The notes under the pieces were generated by a model. The model was not told where the DNA came from. It made no database searches and worked only from the letters and a program-made list of their open reading frames with translations. From contig CASFLH010000049.1 in NCBI GenBank assembly GCA_949295505.1, forward strand, positions 1 to 40,173: a stretch of 40,173 nt of DNA, in the 5' to 3' direction. The DNA is from an uncultured Spirochaetales bacterium (lineage in GTDB: Bacteria; Spirochaetota; Spirochaetia; Sphaerochaetales; Sphaerochaetaceae). Below, in pieces: positions 17,045 through 25,512 of this stretch (its first letter is position 1; each line of letters begins with the position of its first letter). Both the position numbers and the translations under genes were made by a program.

Positions 17045-17790
17045 TGGTTTCCTATTTCATGAGGAGAAGAGGAGGGCCGCTTGTGCTCTCCTCTCTTTCC
17101 GATGAGGATTTCAGTGCTATCTCAGCATCCTCCAGAAGCCGTATCGAGGCAGGAGGGATGCTTTCTGAGATGGAAATGCATGAGGCTGTTGTCGCCATCA
17201 CGCATGAGGCACGGCTTTCTCTTCTGCGTTGGATACAGGATAAGCGGTATATCCCACGCCTTGTGTTATCTGCCGCGGTGTTCATCATTCTCTATCTTTT
17301 CTTCTCGGTTGTCATACGTGATCCGCTTCCGATAGTCGATGAGGTTGTCTTCTCGTTTATCGGATCTGCTCTGCTTTGGATTGCTCTTGCAAGATATGAT
17401 GAGAGATCGTCGCTGATGAGGGGGAAGATGGCTTCTCTGGAGCTGGCGATAGAGCATTCGGAAGTGATGGTATCTCCTTTTATCGCAGAGGCTGAGGGAT
17501 ATTATGAGGCGCTGTATGCTTTCAGCCCCTTGGAGCTCGCCGAGATGATTGCCGATGATGATCTTCCTGTATTCTCCTGGCCTGATGATGGCCTCGCTTC
17601 TGGATTCACAGCAGCTTTTCTCATTCATCTGAAGAAGGCTGACAGCGGAATCGGGAAGACGATCCAGAGAATCGACAGCGAGAAAAACCGCGATGTGCTG
17701 GTACGCTTTCTGGTTCATCAGGTGACGATGGGCGCGCTTGATCTGCCGGATCTTGCTTTTTTCCGGGCACTGACCGGTAAAAGGATCTGA
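17044..17790 (+). CDS. Membrane protein of unknown function
   Basis: 248 residues. A cytoplasmic-looking N-terminal ~70 residues is followed by two adjacent membrane segments (about 77-93 and 98-116) and a helical C-terminal soluble part. No motif is recognised. The ATG lies in the pgm stop codon (TGATG), so translation depends on pgm. Function unknown. Confidence 0.7.
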   Translation: MVSYFMRRRGGPLVLSSLSDEDFSAISASSRSRIEAGGMLSEMEMHEAVVAITHEARLSLLRWIQDKRYIPRLVLSAAVFIILYLFFSVVIRDPLPIVDEVVFSFIGSALLWIALARYDERSSLMRGKMASLELAIEHSEVMVSPFIAEAEGYYEALYAFSPLELAEMIADDDLPVFSWPDDGLASGFTAAFLIHLKKADSGIGKTIQRIDSEKNRDVLVRFLVHQVTMGALDLPDLAFFRALTGKRI

Positions 17791-17821
17791 CCAGAAAGCC
17801 GGGAAGTGGCGTATTCATTGT

Positions 17822-19135
17822 ATGGAATATGCTGCTGTTATCGTCTCCGTATATCTGATGTGGTTCTACCCCTCATTCTATTCAAGACCGCTTATTGTGC
17901 TTCCTCTCCTTGCCTGTGCCACTATCATATTCGTGCTTGCAGAGCGGGATGCGCTTCCCATGATAATTGCCGCTGTTCTTTTCCTTGTCATTGCCGATGC
18001 GCTGTCTGTATCAGGGCTGCAGAGTGCTGTGGATATCCGGGATGTGCAGAGGATTTCAGGCATTGTCATCCAGGACAGCCAGCAGAAGAGGAACAGGCAG
18101 ACAGGTTTCAGAATGGTTGCAGAGACAGCTATGGATGGCGGCGGCAATCTCTTTGAAGCGAGTGGAAGCATATATGTCGCTGCACCGCAGTCAGATTTCT
18201 TCTATGGCGACAGGGTAGAAGCCTGCGGTTATTTTTCCGGTTCTGTCTTCTATGCCTCGTCGGTACGTCTTGTCTCACGTCCTCTTTCTTCTTCATTGCG
18301 GCAGCGTGCTGTGATCGGGATTAAAAGGCTTTACAGGGGAGCTGGGGATGCTGGCGAGCTGGCGGCTCTGCTAGTGCTTGGTACCGGAAGTGATGGTGAT
18401 TATACGCTCTCTGACTCTGCAAGGAGATCCGGGCTGATGCATGTGCTTGCCCTTTCCGGGATGCATCTGTCGATTATCGCAGCCATTCTGTCACCACCGC
18501 TTTCGTTCCTGCTAGGAAAAAGGAAGGGGGAAAGGATTCTTTTCGTCATACTGTTCCTCTTCTCGTTCCTCTCCGGCTGGAGACCTTCGCTGATGCGGGC
18601 ATTCTTCTTCCGGATGTTAATGAAAATGAGGGTCGATATGAATCACGCGTTCATATTGTCGCTCCTGCTGCTCCTTCTTGTCTTTCCCTCAGCATCTGTG
18701 GATATAGGCGCGATATACAGTTTTCTTTCGCTTGGTGGCATATTCATCCTTTCCACGACGCTTGAGAGGGCACTGCGGTTCTTCATTCCCCTGCCTTATG
18801 CATTCTCTGCCTCTGTTTCAGCGTCAGGCGCGGCGCTTATCTTCTCTGTGCCGCTGACGATATGTGTTTTCGGCGGTTATCAGCTGATGTCGCTTTTCAC
18901 GTCATTCCCGATTAATGCAGCCATTTCTGTCTACATGGTGGCTGCCTTGCTGGCGATTCCCTTCCCGTTCCTGCTGGATGTGCTTGAGATTCTTTATAGC
19001 CTTATCAGCATAGGTTTCCGCATCGCGGCAGAGTGCCCGGAATCGGAGGGTATCCTTCCATATGCGGTTATGGTCCTTGCATGCTTTTCCCTGATTGCGG
19101 CAAAAGAGATCTGCACTGCAGTGGCAAAGAAGTGA
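17822..19135 (+). CDS. comEC: ComEC/Rec2-family DNA uptake channel, without the nuclease domain
   Basis: 437 residues. Membrane segments at the N-terminus, then a soluble OB-like part (about 75-165), then the competence domain with many membrane helices and the diagnostic HVLALSGMHLSIIAA near residue 210. ComEC forms the inner-membrane channel for single-stranded DNA during natural transformation. Most full ComEC proteins of 700-800 residues end with a metallo-beta-lactamase-like domain; here the protein stops after the membrane domain. No Shine-Dalgarno precedes the ATG, 31 bases after the upstream stop. Confidence 0.82.
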   Translation: MEYAAVIVSVYLMWFYPSFYSRPLIVLPLLACATIIFVLAERDALPMIIAAVLFLVIADALSVSGLQSAVDIRDVQRISGIVIQDSQQKRNRQTGFRMVAETAMDGGGNLFEASGSIYVAAPQSDFFYGDRVEACGYFSGSVFYASSVRLVSRPLSSSLRQRAVIGIKRLYRGAGDAGELAALLVLGTGSDGDYTLSDSARRSGLMHVLALSGMHLSIIAAILSPPLSFLLGKRKGERILFVILFLFSFLSGWRPSLMRAFFFRMLMKMRVDMNHAFILSLLLLLLVFPSASVDIGAIYSFLSLGGIFILSTTLERALRFFIPLPYAFSASVSASGAALIFSVPLTICVFGGYQLMSLFTSFPINAAISVYMVAALLAIPFPFLLDVLEILYSLISIGFRIAAECPESEGILPYAVMVLACFSLIAAKEICTAVAKK

Positions 19136-19145
19136 TTCTATCTGC

Positions 19146-19151
19146 TATATT
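19146..19151 (+). promoter_or_regulatory. Leaderless -10 of rsmA
   Basis: TATATT followed by exactly 6 bases and the rsmA ATG, inside the 22-base gap after comEC. No Shine-Dalgarno; the -35 region is weak. Confidence 0.42.
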
Positions 19152-19157
19152 GCTTCC

Positions 19158-20006
19158 ATGTGGAATCTGAATTACAGCAGCATAGCCTCAATTGAGAAGG
19201 TCCTTTCGGATCATGGGCTTGCCATGACGAAGAAGTTCGGGCAGAACTTCCTTATCGCCCCGGATGCAAGGGAGCGCATTGTGTCCCTGATCAGACCCGA
19301 GAAAGGTAGTGTGATATGGGAAATCGGGCCGGGGCTGGGAGCTATCACTCATCTGCTGCTGATGAAAGGCGCACATGTCACGGCTTTTGAGATTGATCAT
19401 GGGTTTGCTGCAATACTGCGCGAAGAGGCTTTTCCTGATGAGGATTTCACGCTTGTGGAAGGGGATGCCATGGATACGCTTTTCTCTCAAGAGGCAGATT
19501 TCACAACCATTGCCGGCAACCTTCCGTATAATGTCGGATCCCAGATTATCGCAAGGCTGATTGAAAGGGGATACCTTCCGGAAACGATGGTATTCACGCT
19601 GCAGAAAGAAGTCGCGGATAGGATGGCCGCAAAGCCGGGCAGTCCCGATTATTCCTCTTTTTCCGTCCTTACACAGCTTGATTATATCAATTCAACAGCT
19701 TTTACGATCAGGGCAGGGGCTTTCTATCCGGCTCCGAATGTTGACAGCGCCGTCGTCCTGATGAAGCGTCGCGAGAAGAGCCTGGTGGAAGAGGGAGACA
19801 GATCCCTGTTCCTCGCCCTTGTCCGCGCTCTGTTCCAGCAGAGGAGGAAGACGATACGGAATAATCTCGTTTCCTCCCCATATTTCTCATCAAAGGGAAA
19901 GGACTGCATAGAGAAGGCATTCTCCGAGGCGGGACTGTCGGGGGCTGAAAGGGCGGAGACGCTTGATTTTCCTCAGCTGATTGCCTTGATGAACGCCCTG
20001 AAATGA
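19158..20006 (+). CDS. rsmA: 16S rRNA dimethyladenosine transferase
   Basis: 282 residues. RsmA/KsgA makes the two dimethyladenosines at the 3' end of 16S rRNA (A1518/A1519 in E. coli). Visible motifs: KKFGQNFLI at residues 24-32, the SAM-binding EIGPGLGAITHLLL, and the catalytic NLPYNV, plus the C-terminal helical domain. The upstream start at 19095 lies within comEC and is not needed; the ATG at 19158 gives the typical N-terminus. Convergent with pta, with a strong hairpin between them. Confidence 0.92.
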   Translation: MWNLNYSSIASIEKVLSDHGLAMTKKFGQNFLIAPDARERIVSLIRPEKGSVIWEIGPGLGAITHLLLMKGAHVTAFEIDHGFAAILREEAFPDEDFTLVEGDAMDTLFSQEADFTTIAGNLPYNVGSQIIARLIERGYLPETMVFTLQKEVADRMAAKPGSPDYSSFSVLTQLDYINSTAFTIRAGAFYPAPNVDSAVVLMKRREKSLVEEGDRSLFLALVRALFQQRRKTIRNNLVSSPYFSSKGKDCIEKAFSEAGLSGAERAETLDFPQLIALMNALK

Positions 20007-20033
20007 GAAAGAGGACCTGCTGCCAGGTCCTCT
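20000..20033 (-). terminator. Hairpin terminator between rsmA and pta
   Basis: A perfect 10-bp stem AGAGGACCTG / CAGGTCCTCT with loop CTGC (20010-20033). On the minus strand it is followed by TTTCTCATTTC, so it serves pta best. On the plus strand it can end rsmA but lacks a T run. Confidence 0.65.
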
Positions 20034-20050
20034 CCAGTACTTCGTTTCCC

Positions 20051-21055
20051 TTATTTAAGCGAACCAGCCTGAGCCAGTGTGATTGCTGATGTGACGACGA
20101 TGTCCTCCACCGAGCACCCTCTGGAAAGGTCTGAGACAGGCTTCGCGAATCCCTGAAGGATCGGGCCATAAGCCTCTGCTCCTGCAAGACGCTGCACAAG
20201 CTTGTAACCGATATTCCCAGCCTGAAGATCCGGGAAGATGAGCGTGTTCGCATGTCCTGCAACTGATGAGCCTTTTGCCTTGAGTGCCGCGACCTCTGGG
20301 ACGATAGCAGCATCCAGCTGGAGCTCTCCATCAACTTCAAGTTCGGGACATTTCTCTTTGACAAGTGAAAGTGCTGTCGTGACCTTGTCGATAAGCTCTC
20401 CCTTTGCGGATCCCTTCGATGAGTAGGAGAGAAGGGCGACTTTAGGCTCTGTTCCGAGGAATGTGCGGCATGACGATGCTGATTCCTCCGCGATCTCTGC
20501 AAGCTGCTCCGCAGTAGGATTCGGGATTGTGGCGCAGTCGGCGAAGATGAAGGCACCATTGTAGCCATACTGTGTCTTGTCTGTGGCCATCACGAAGCAG
20601 GAGGAAGCGCTCTTGATGCCGGGCTTGCACTTGATGATTGTGAATGCGGCACGAAGCACATTCGCTGTTGTGGATTCCGCACCGGCAACCATTGCATCTG
20701 CGTATCCAAGGTGAACCATCATCGCACCCCATCTGAGTTCATCAACGATGTCCAGAAGAGCCTGCTCTTCGGTCATTCCCTTGTGCTTTCTGAGCTCATA
20801 ATACTCATGTGCGAATTCTGCTTTCTTATCGGAAGCCTCCGGGTCGCTGATGCTGATTCCATCAAGCGACACGCCAAGCTCTGCAGCGTTTGCCCTGACT
20901 TTCTCCTCGTTGCCGACAAGGGTCACAGAAGATGCAAGACCTTCGTCCACGATCTTCCTAGCTGCGCGTACAGTCCTCGGCTCAAGTCCCTCTGCAAGGA
21001 CAAGTTTCTTTGCAGCTTCCTTTGCAAGACCTTTCATTTTCTCAGCGAATGTCAT
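20051..21055 (-). CDS. pta: Phosphate acetyltransferase
   Basis: 334 residues, the short single-domain Pta type. It converts acetyl-CoA and phosphate to acetyl phosphate, the first step of acetate fermentation. Characteristic segments include DADAMVAGAES-like GYADAMVAGAEST (about 116-128), GIKSASSCFVM, GHANTLIFPDLQAGNIGYKLVQ and the C-terminal PVSDLSRGCSVEDIV. Good Shine-Dalgarno (AAAGGAG) before the ATG and a strong hairpin after the stop. Acetate kinase is not in the window. Confidence 0.93.
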   Translation of the reverse strand: MTFAEKMKGLAKEAAKKLVLAEGLEPRTVRAARKIVDEGLASSVTLVGNEEKVRANAAELGVSLDGISISDPEASDKKAEFAHEYYELRKHKGMTEEQALLDIVDELRWGAMMVHLGYADAMVAGAESTTANVLRAAFTIIKCKPGIKSASSCFVMATDKTQYGYNGAFIFADCATIPNPTAEQLAEIAEESASSCRTFLGTEPKVALLSYSSKGSAKGELIDKVTTALSLVKEKCPELEVDGELQLDAAIVPEVAALKAKGSSVAGHANTLIFPDLQAGNIGYKLVQRLAGAEAYGPILQGFAKPVSDLSRGCSVEDIVVTSAITLAQAGSLK

Positions 21056-21132
21056 TTATGTTTCTCCTTTGGGAATATTGATCCAGTAAGAATATTATCC
21101 CCAAACGGCAGATGAGTGAAGGGTTCTTGTGC

Positions 21133-21138
21133 TATCAT
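21133..21138 (+). promoter_or_regulatory. Leaderless -10 of the leucine-rich-repeat gene
   Basis: TATCAT with 7 bases to the ATG at 21146. No Shine-Dalgarno precedes this ATG. Confidence 0.38.
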
Positions 21139-21145
21139 ACGCGCT

Positions 21146-22243
21146 ATGCGCATAGAAGATTTCGAAATCAGGAAGCTTGGCAGGGATACCTGCTCAGTCG
21201 TTCAGTACAAAGGCGATGATGAGAATCTTGTCATTCCACCGGTCATCGGAAAGTACAGGCCGGTAAACATAGAACCCACGCTGCTGAGGAGAGGGAATCC
21301 GGTGCGGACGCTTTCAATCCCATCTTCGGTCGAGACGATTGACGATGGTCTTTTCCCTGCCTTGAAGAACATAGAGGCGGTCAATGTGGAGAAAGCTTCT
21401 CCTTCTTTCTCTTCTGAAGACGGTGTCCTGTATGATGGGTCCCGTTACAGCCTGCTATTCTATCCTCCGCAGCGGAAGGAAGAGAATTATACAGCTCCTT
21501 CACGTCTGGGACGTGTTGCGAGGAGCGCGTTCTGCTGCAAGGCTCACTTCAGGACATTCTCCCATCATTCCCGGCTTGAGGAATTCCAGGTTTTCCCGTC
21601 GGAGTGCCCTGAGCTTGAGGCTTTCATAAGTCTGGATGGTGACGATCACGATGGCGTTCTCATAAAGGGACGCAGGCTCCTTTTCTATCCCCCCAGGAGG
21701 AATGGACACGCATATTCAGTTCCCGATGGAATCGAGGAAATCGCAGCGAATTCCACAGAGCCATTCTTCCCGCCTTCTGTAAAGACGGTCTTCGTGCCTG
21801 CATCGCTCCGTAAAGGCCTTGAGAATGCTCTTGGCAATGCCGTGAAGGTTGATGTGGATGACCGGTCCAGGTTCTATCGTTCGGTCGATGGTGTTCTGTA
21901 TTCATGGCAGCGCGTCCTTCTTGCCTATCCGGGCAGACGTGCCGAGGATGTGTATATGCCTCCATCAGGGACTGACAGAATCGGAGAAGGGGCATTCCGT
22001 AGTGCCGCAATACGCACTCTGATTCTTTCTTCCGGCGTGACGGCTATCGGGAACAGTGCCTTTGAGAACAGCGATATCTCCGTGCTTGTTATCCCGTCTT
22101 CCGTCACGGACATAGGTGTCCATGCGCTCTATGGTGCAAAGAAACTCTGCAAGGTCATTGTGGAGAAGGGCAGCGTCGGTGAGATTTTCCTTCGTGGCGA
22201 AGGACGGGATGATATGATCAGCGTCATTCCATCTCTTTTCTGA
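21146..22243 (+). CDS. BspA-type leucine-rich-repeat protein (LRR_5), apparently cytoplasmic
   Basis: 365 residues. Repeated segments of the form TLSIPSSVETIDDGLF, YMPPSGTDRIGEGAF, TLILSSGVTAIGNSAF and VLVIPSSVTDIGVHAL are the signature of BspA/TpLRR leucine-rich repeats, a scaffold for protein binding. Two copies of a GVLY...LLFYPP/LAYPGR element lie between repeat blocks. Unlike most of this group it has no signal peptide or lipobox. The frame extends to a GTG at 21116, but the ATG at 21146 with its -10 spacing is the better start. Role unknown. Confidence 0.78.
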   Translation: MRIEDFEIRKLGRDTCSVVQYKGDDENLVIPPVIGKYRPVNIEPTLLRRGNPVRTLSIPSSVETIDDGLFPALKNIEAVNVEKASPSFSSEDGVLYDGSRYSLLFYPPQRKEENYTAPSRLGRVARSAFCCKAHFRTFSHHSRLEEFQVFPSECPELEAFISLDGDDHDGVLIKGRRLLFYPPRRNGHAYSVPDGIEEIAANSTEPFFPPSVKTVFVPASLRKGLENALGNAVKVDVDDRSRFYRSVDGVLYSWQRVLLAYPGRRAEDVYMPPSGTDRIGEGAFRSAAIRTLILSSGVTAIGNSAFENSDISVLVIPSSVTDIGVHALYGAKKLCKVIVEKGSVGEIFLRGEGRDDMISVIPSLF

Positions 22244-22258
22244 TTGTTCGCCTTGTTG

Positions 22259-22264
22259 TATTCT
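22259..22264 (+). promoter_or_regulatory. Leaderless -10 of tyrA
   Basis: TATTCT with 7 bases to the tyrA ATG. No Shine-Dalgarno; -35 not convincing. Confidence 0.35.
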
Positions 22265-22271
22265 TTGCCCT

Positions 22272-23003
22272 ATGAAAGCAGCTGTATACGGACTTGGAAG
22301 ATTCGGATCATTCTGGGCCGAATGCTTATATAAAGCGGGATGCGAGGTCATCGCATATTCGCGCTCTCCCCATGCTCTGCCAGAAGGTGTCTCCAGCGCC
22401 AGTGAGGAAGAAGTCCTCAATGCTCCCGTTCTTTTCTTCTGTGTCGCCATTTCGGCATTTGAAGGAGTCCTGAGGAATATCGGGGGAAAAATCGGAAAGG
22501 ATACTATCGTGATGGATACCTGCTCAGTGAAGATCCTTCCCGCGAAATGGATGCATGAGTATATACCTTCGGACAGGACCATCATCGCCACGCATCCGAT
22601 GTTCGGACCTGATTCAGGACGCAACGGAGTCGAGGGGCTGCCGCTGGTTATGTGCCCCGTGTCGCCTGAAGGGGAGAAATATCAGGAGATGAAGGCGTTC
22701 TTCTCATCGATGGGGCTTGATGTCCTGGAGATGAGCGCGGAGAAACATGATGAGGAAGCAGCATATTCCCAGGGTGTCACGCATTTCGTTGGGCGTACAC
22801 TCAGCCAGATGGGGATGAAACCTACCCCGATAGCAACCCAGGGTTACAGGAACCTGATGACGATTGTCGAGCAGACCTGCAATGACCCGCTTCAGCTTTT
22901 CTATGATCTCCAGCGTTATAATCCATATGCGAAGGAGATGAGGCTCTCGCTGCAGGTTGCCATAGAGAAGGTCCTCAACGCCCTTAGGAGGGAAGAGGGT
23001 TGA
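22272..23003 (+). CDS. tyrA: Prephenate (arogenate) dehydrogenase
   Basis: 243 residues. NAD-binding Rossmann start AVYGLGRFGSFWAE, then ATHPMFGPDSG, a family hallmark, and a helical C-terminal dimerisation part. It oxidises prephenate to 4-hydroxyphenylpyruvate (or arogenate to tyrosine) in tyrosine synthesis. It is short, with no fused chorismate mutase or ACT domain, so feedback by tyrosine through ACT is not expected. A separate AroH-type chorismate mutase lies at 37692. It overlaps mtaB by 4 bases. Confidence 0.85.
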   Translation: MKAAVYGLGRFGSFWAECLYKAGCEVIAYSRSPHALPEGVSSASEEEVLNAPVLFFCVAISAFEGVLRNIGGKIGKDTIVMDTCSVKILPAKWMHEYIPSDRTIIATHPMFGPDSGRNGVEGLPLVMCPVSPEGEKYQEMKAFFSSMGLDVLEMSAEKHDEEAAYSQGVTHFVGRTLSQMGMKPTPIATQGYRNLMTIVEQTCNDPLQLFYDLQRYNPYAKEMRLSLQVAIEKVLNALRREEG

Positions 23004-24280
23004 ACGTTTATATCTATACGCTTGGATGCCGTCTCAATCAGGCGGAGAGCGAGGCGATTGCAGACAGTTTCGCCAGAAACGGATTCCAGCTGACTTCTCC
23101 GGAAGAGGCGGATCTCGTGATTGTCAATTCATGCACTGTGACCCAGAAGGCAGAGCAGAAAGCAAGGCGCATGATACGCCTGTTTGCCAGAAGATCCGAG
23201 GTGATAGTCACCGGGTGCTATGCAGCAGTGGCACCAGTGGAGATCAGCGGTCTGTCAGAAAGAGTCACGGTATTCTCCCTGAAGGAGAAAGCCTCTCTGC
23301 TTTCACTGCCTCAGCATATTGCATCTGCGCTCCATTCCGGCCTTGGACTGCACGATGCAATCAGGTCCTTTTCATTCAGGAGCACCGATCCGTTTGCATT
23401 CGATGCCTCCTCTTTCCAGTATCACTCACGGTCATATCTGAAAATACAGGACGGCTGTGATAACAGTTGCGGATACTGCCGCACGACCATTGCAAGGGGG
23501 CCTTCCGTCTCGCTCCCGGCTTCAGAGGTGGTGGAACGGGCGCTGCGCCTGGAAGCTGAAGGTTTTCATGAGATCATGCTCACGGGCGTGAATCTGACGA
23601 TGTATGATCATGAAGGTGATGGCCTCGGAGGACTTGTCGAGAAGCTTTTGAAAGCACTGGGCAGCGGCATGAGGATGCGACTCTCTTCCATGGAGCCGGA
23701 TCATGTGGATGACCGGCTGCTCGATACGCTTGCGGATAAGAGGATGCAGCCTCATTTCCATATACCGATCCAGTCCGCTTCAGACAAAGTGCTTGAGAAG
23801 GCCGCCAGACGTTACTCCATCAGCCATGTTGATTACATCATCTCAAGGCTCCGAAGTGCGAAGGATGACCCTTTCATAGCATGCGATGTCATAGCGGGAT
23901 TGCCTGGAGAGGGGGAGAAGGAGTTCATGGAAACCTATGATTTCCTTTCCTCCCACGATTTCGCAGCCATGCATGTCTTCCCGTATTCGCCGAGGCCGGG
24001 AACACCGTTATACGGAGACAGGGAGAGACCAGAGGAGAGAGTGCGTGATGAGCGCGCCGAGAGGTTGAGAAAGCTGTCGGAAGCTCAAAGCAGACGTTAT
24101 GTTGAAAGACAGCTCGGCAAGACGCTTGAGGTGCTGGCCGAAAAAGATGATAGCGGCACTACAGGCAACTATCTGAAGGCAAGAATCATCCTTCCAGGTC
24201 ATCGCACGCCGGTTTCCGGCATGATATATGAAGGCGCGGTGACATCCGTGGATCCTGTAACTATCAGCGTGGGACGCTAG
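23000..24280 (+). CDS. mtaB: tRNA methylthiotransferase, MtaB/MiaB family
   Basis: 426 residues, a radical-SAM methylthiotransferase. An N-terminal UPF0004 domain holds Cys10, Cys45 and Cys73 for one [4Fe-4S] cluster. The radical-SAM motif C153-x3-C157-x2-C160 is in DGCDNSCGYC, and a C-terminal TRAM-like segment follows. The start TLGCRLNQAESE suggests MtaB (2-methylthio-t6A37) rather than MiaB, whose first motif usually reads differently. The start is TTG, supported by AGGAGGG seven bases upstream; no ATG is usable. Overlaps tyrA by 4 bases and the 3' end of cysE by 17 bases on the other strand. Confidence 0.85.
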   Translation: MNVYIYTLGCRLNQAESEAIADSFARNGFQLTSPEEADLVIVNSCTVTQKAEQKARRMIRLFARRSEVIVTGCYAAVAPVEISGLSERVTVFSLKEKASLLSLPQHIASALHSGLGLHDAIRSFSFRSTDPFAFDASSFQYHSRSYLKIQDGCDNSCGYCRTTIARGPSVSLPASEVVERALRLEAEGFHEIMLTGVNLTMYDHEGDGLGGLVEKLLKALGSGMRMRLSSMEPDHVDDRLLDTLADKRMQPHFHIPIQSASDKVLEKAARRYSISHVDYIISRLRSAKDDPFIACDVIAGLPGEGEKEFMETYDFLSSHDFAAMHVFPYSPRPGTPLYGDRERPEERVRDERAERLRKLSEAQSRRYVERQLGKTLEVLAEKDDSGTTGNYLKARIILPGHRTPVSGMIYEGAVTSVDPVTISVGR

Positions 24281-25145
24281 ACTCGACAGCAATGTCGGTA
24301 TTGGCCGTCCTGACCACTGAGTAAGGGGGAATATCCTGAGTGATCATGGTGCCGGCATAGATTGTGCTGCCGTGTCCTATCGTGACATTTCCCAGAATGG
24401 TCGCATTGGCATATATCCAGACACCGTCCTCTATTGTCGGATGCCTTTTCTTGCCTTGTATCGCCTTTCCATGGTTCTCCACTGAGAGCGCTCCAAGTGT
24501 CACTCCATGATAGAGCTTGACGTGGTTACCGATGACAGTTGTCTCTCCGATGGAAACTCCTGTTCCGTGATCGATGAAGAAGCTTTCTCCGATACTCGCT
24601 CCCGGATGTATGTCGATACCGGTTTCTGAGTGTACTGCCTCGCTCATCATCCTCGGAAGGAGAGGTATTCCTATCCTGTGCATGAGGTGGGCTATGCGGT
24701 GCACGGCCATCGCTTTCATGTACGGGTAGCAGAGGATGACTTCATGCACGGAAAGAGCTGCGGGATCGCCTTCATATCCCGCTTCGGCATCTGTTTTCAG
24801 CAGCCTGCGGATTTCCGGCAGCTTTTCCCCGATCCTGTCAGCGTATCCGGCAGCTATGCTGCAGCATTCCTCCTCGCTCATCTCCGGATTCTCATACTGT
24901 ATCGCCAGCGCCGCGGAGTCGTAGATGAGATGCATCGCGCTCTCCATCTGGTATTCAACGGTTCTTCTGAGGCTTCGCGGGTTATTTCCCTGCGGACCGG
25001 GGAAGAAGAGCTGCATCAGGGCGTTTTCCAGCGTGATGATGTCTTCCATACATGGAAGCGGGGAGTTTTTCGAGGGTGAGTCGTTTCTGTGGGTGCGGCT
25101 GAATGAATCGAGAAAGGAATCAACAAATCTGCTTGGGTCGTACAT
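24264..25145 (-). CDS. cysE: Serine O-acetyltransferase
   Basis: 293 residues. A helical N-terminal domain, then a left-handed beta-helix of hexapeptide repeats with the catalytic His region FFIDHGTGVSIGET, the loop HGVTLGALS, KRHPTIEDGVWIYANATILG and a C-terminal PPYSVVRT. It makes O-acetylserine for cysteine synthesis. A decayed copy of its 5' end lies at 26188-26388. The start codon is 6 bases after a CATAAT -10 and has no Shine-Dalgarno. Its last 17 bases overlap mtaB. Confidence 0.9.
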   Translation of the reverse strand: MYDPSRFVDSFLDSFSRTHRNDSPSKNSPLPCMEDIITLENALMQLFFPGPQGNNPRSLRRTVEYQMESAMHLIYDSAALAIQYENPEMSEEECCSIAAGYADRIGEKLPEIRRLLKTDAEAGYEGDPAALSVHEVILCYPYMKAMAVHRIAHLMHRIGIPLLPRMMSEAVHSETGIDIHPGASIGESFFIDHGTGVSIGETTVIGNHVKLYHGVTLGALSVENHGKAIQGKKRHPTIEDGVWIYANATILGNVTIGHGSTIYAGTMITQDIPPYSVVRTANTDIAVESSVPR

Positions 25146-25195
25146 ATCTGGATTATGCTTCTTCTATCCGCTTCCTGACAAGAAGAAAGCGCTGT
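24986..25195. repeat. Intact copy of a ~210-base duplication (cysE 5' end and promoter)
   Basis: This stretch, covering the first ~50 codons of cysE, its promoter and upstream DNA, recurs with a few substitutions and small deletions at 26188-26388. Long exact blocks include CGTTTCTGTGGGTGCGGCTG and CCGCTTCCTGACAAGAAGAA. Confidence 0.85.
25152..25181 (-). promoter_or_regulatory. Leaderless promoter of cysE
   Basis: On the minus strand TTGTCA, 18 bases, CATAAT, 6 bases, ATG. The hexamers fit well and no Shine-Dalgarno is present. The same promoter is duplicated at the decayed copy (CATAAC there). Confidence 0.52.
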
Positions 25196-25309
25196 AATGG
25201 AATATAATGAAAAAAGAAGCCATATAGTTCACGTCGCAGGATTTCATGGCGGCCGACTGAGATCATAGAAACTCCTGCCGCCTCGGGCTTGCGTCTGATG
25301 CGGTTTTTC

Positions 25310-25338
25310 TTGACTAAAAGATTGCTGATTATGATAAT
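25310..25338 (+). promoter_or_regulatory. Promoter for a candidate antisense RNA
   Basis: TTGACT, 17 bases, GATAAT on the plus strand, aimed at the shared terminator and the 3' end of the convergent small-peptide gene. Expected start near 25345. Confidence 0.5.
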
Positions 25339-25344
25339 TGAGAT

Positions 25345-25428
25345 AGAAAGAGGCACTGCCGATAGACGGCTGGCCTTAAAGTATCAGGAAAACCCGCTTA
25401 CTTCTTGGGCGAATGGCGGGTTTCTTTT
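25345..25428 (+). ncRNA. Candidate antitoxin RNA (type I toxin-antitoxin)
   Basis: About 84 bases between a good promoter and a bidirectional terminator, without a plausible reading frame. It contains a small GCCG-ATAGA-CGGC hairpin. Its last ~30 bases are complementary to the 3' end of the 34-residue peptide gene on the other strand. Convergent RNAs meeting at a shared terminator are the arrangement of Fst/par and TxpA/RatA type I systems. Inferred from layout only. Confidence 0.42.
25390..25428. terminator. Bidirectional terminator shared by small peptide gene and antisense RNA
   Basis: Stem AACCCGC (25391-25397) / GCGGGTT (25416-25422). On the plus strand it is followed by TCTTTTAT, on the minus strand by TTCC after the T-ending stem. 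The peptide's stop codon lies in the loop. Confidence 0.62.
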
Positions 25429-25502
25429 ATGTCTCGTAGAAGAGAAAGAGAAGCTTTCGCAACCTCAAGGATCTTCAGGATAATCTCCAGAATTTCCTTC
25501 AT
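25398..25502 (-). CDS. 34-residue amphipathic peptide, candidate type I toxin
   Basis: A 34-codon frame with a near-perfect Shine-Dalgarno (AAGGAGGTG, 8 bases before ATG). Residues 1-24 form an Ile/Leu-rich helix with regularly spaced Glu and Lys (MKEILEIILKILEV), and the tail is polar and basic (DIKETRHSPKK). Size, hydrophobic helix plus charged tail, and a structured leader are usual for type I toxins. The leader (25513-25566) holds two CCTCC and two GGAGG blocks in alternation. The last GGAGG is the Shine-Dalgarno and can be sequestered by pairing. Not matched to a named toxin family; it could instead be a regulatory small membrane peptide. Confidence 0.55.
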   Translation of the reverse strand: MKEILEIILKILEVAKASLSLLRDIKETRHSPKK

Positions 25503-25512
25503 ATCGGATTCA

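Noticed and set aside
17810..17822. Leaderless start for comEC
   Set aside because: The only -10-like hexamer (TATTCA) is 4 bases from the ATG, which does not match the 6-7 base spacing of the other cases.
19708..20568. Long minus-strand frame (286 codons) over rsmA and pta
   Set aside because: Composition is Ser/Arg-rich nonsense, it crosses a strong terminator and is antisense or out of frame to two certain genes.
25289..25483. 64-codon plus-strand frame over the candidate antisense RNA
   Set aside because: No ribosome site, crosses the bidirectional terminator and has no recognisable features.
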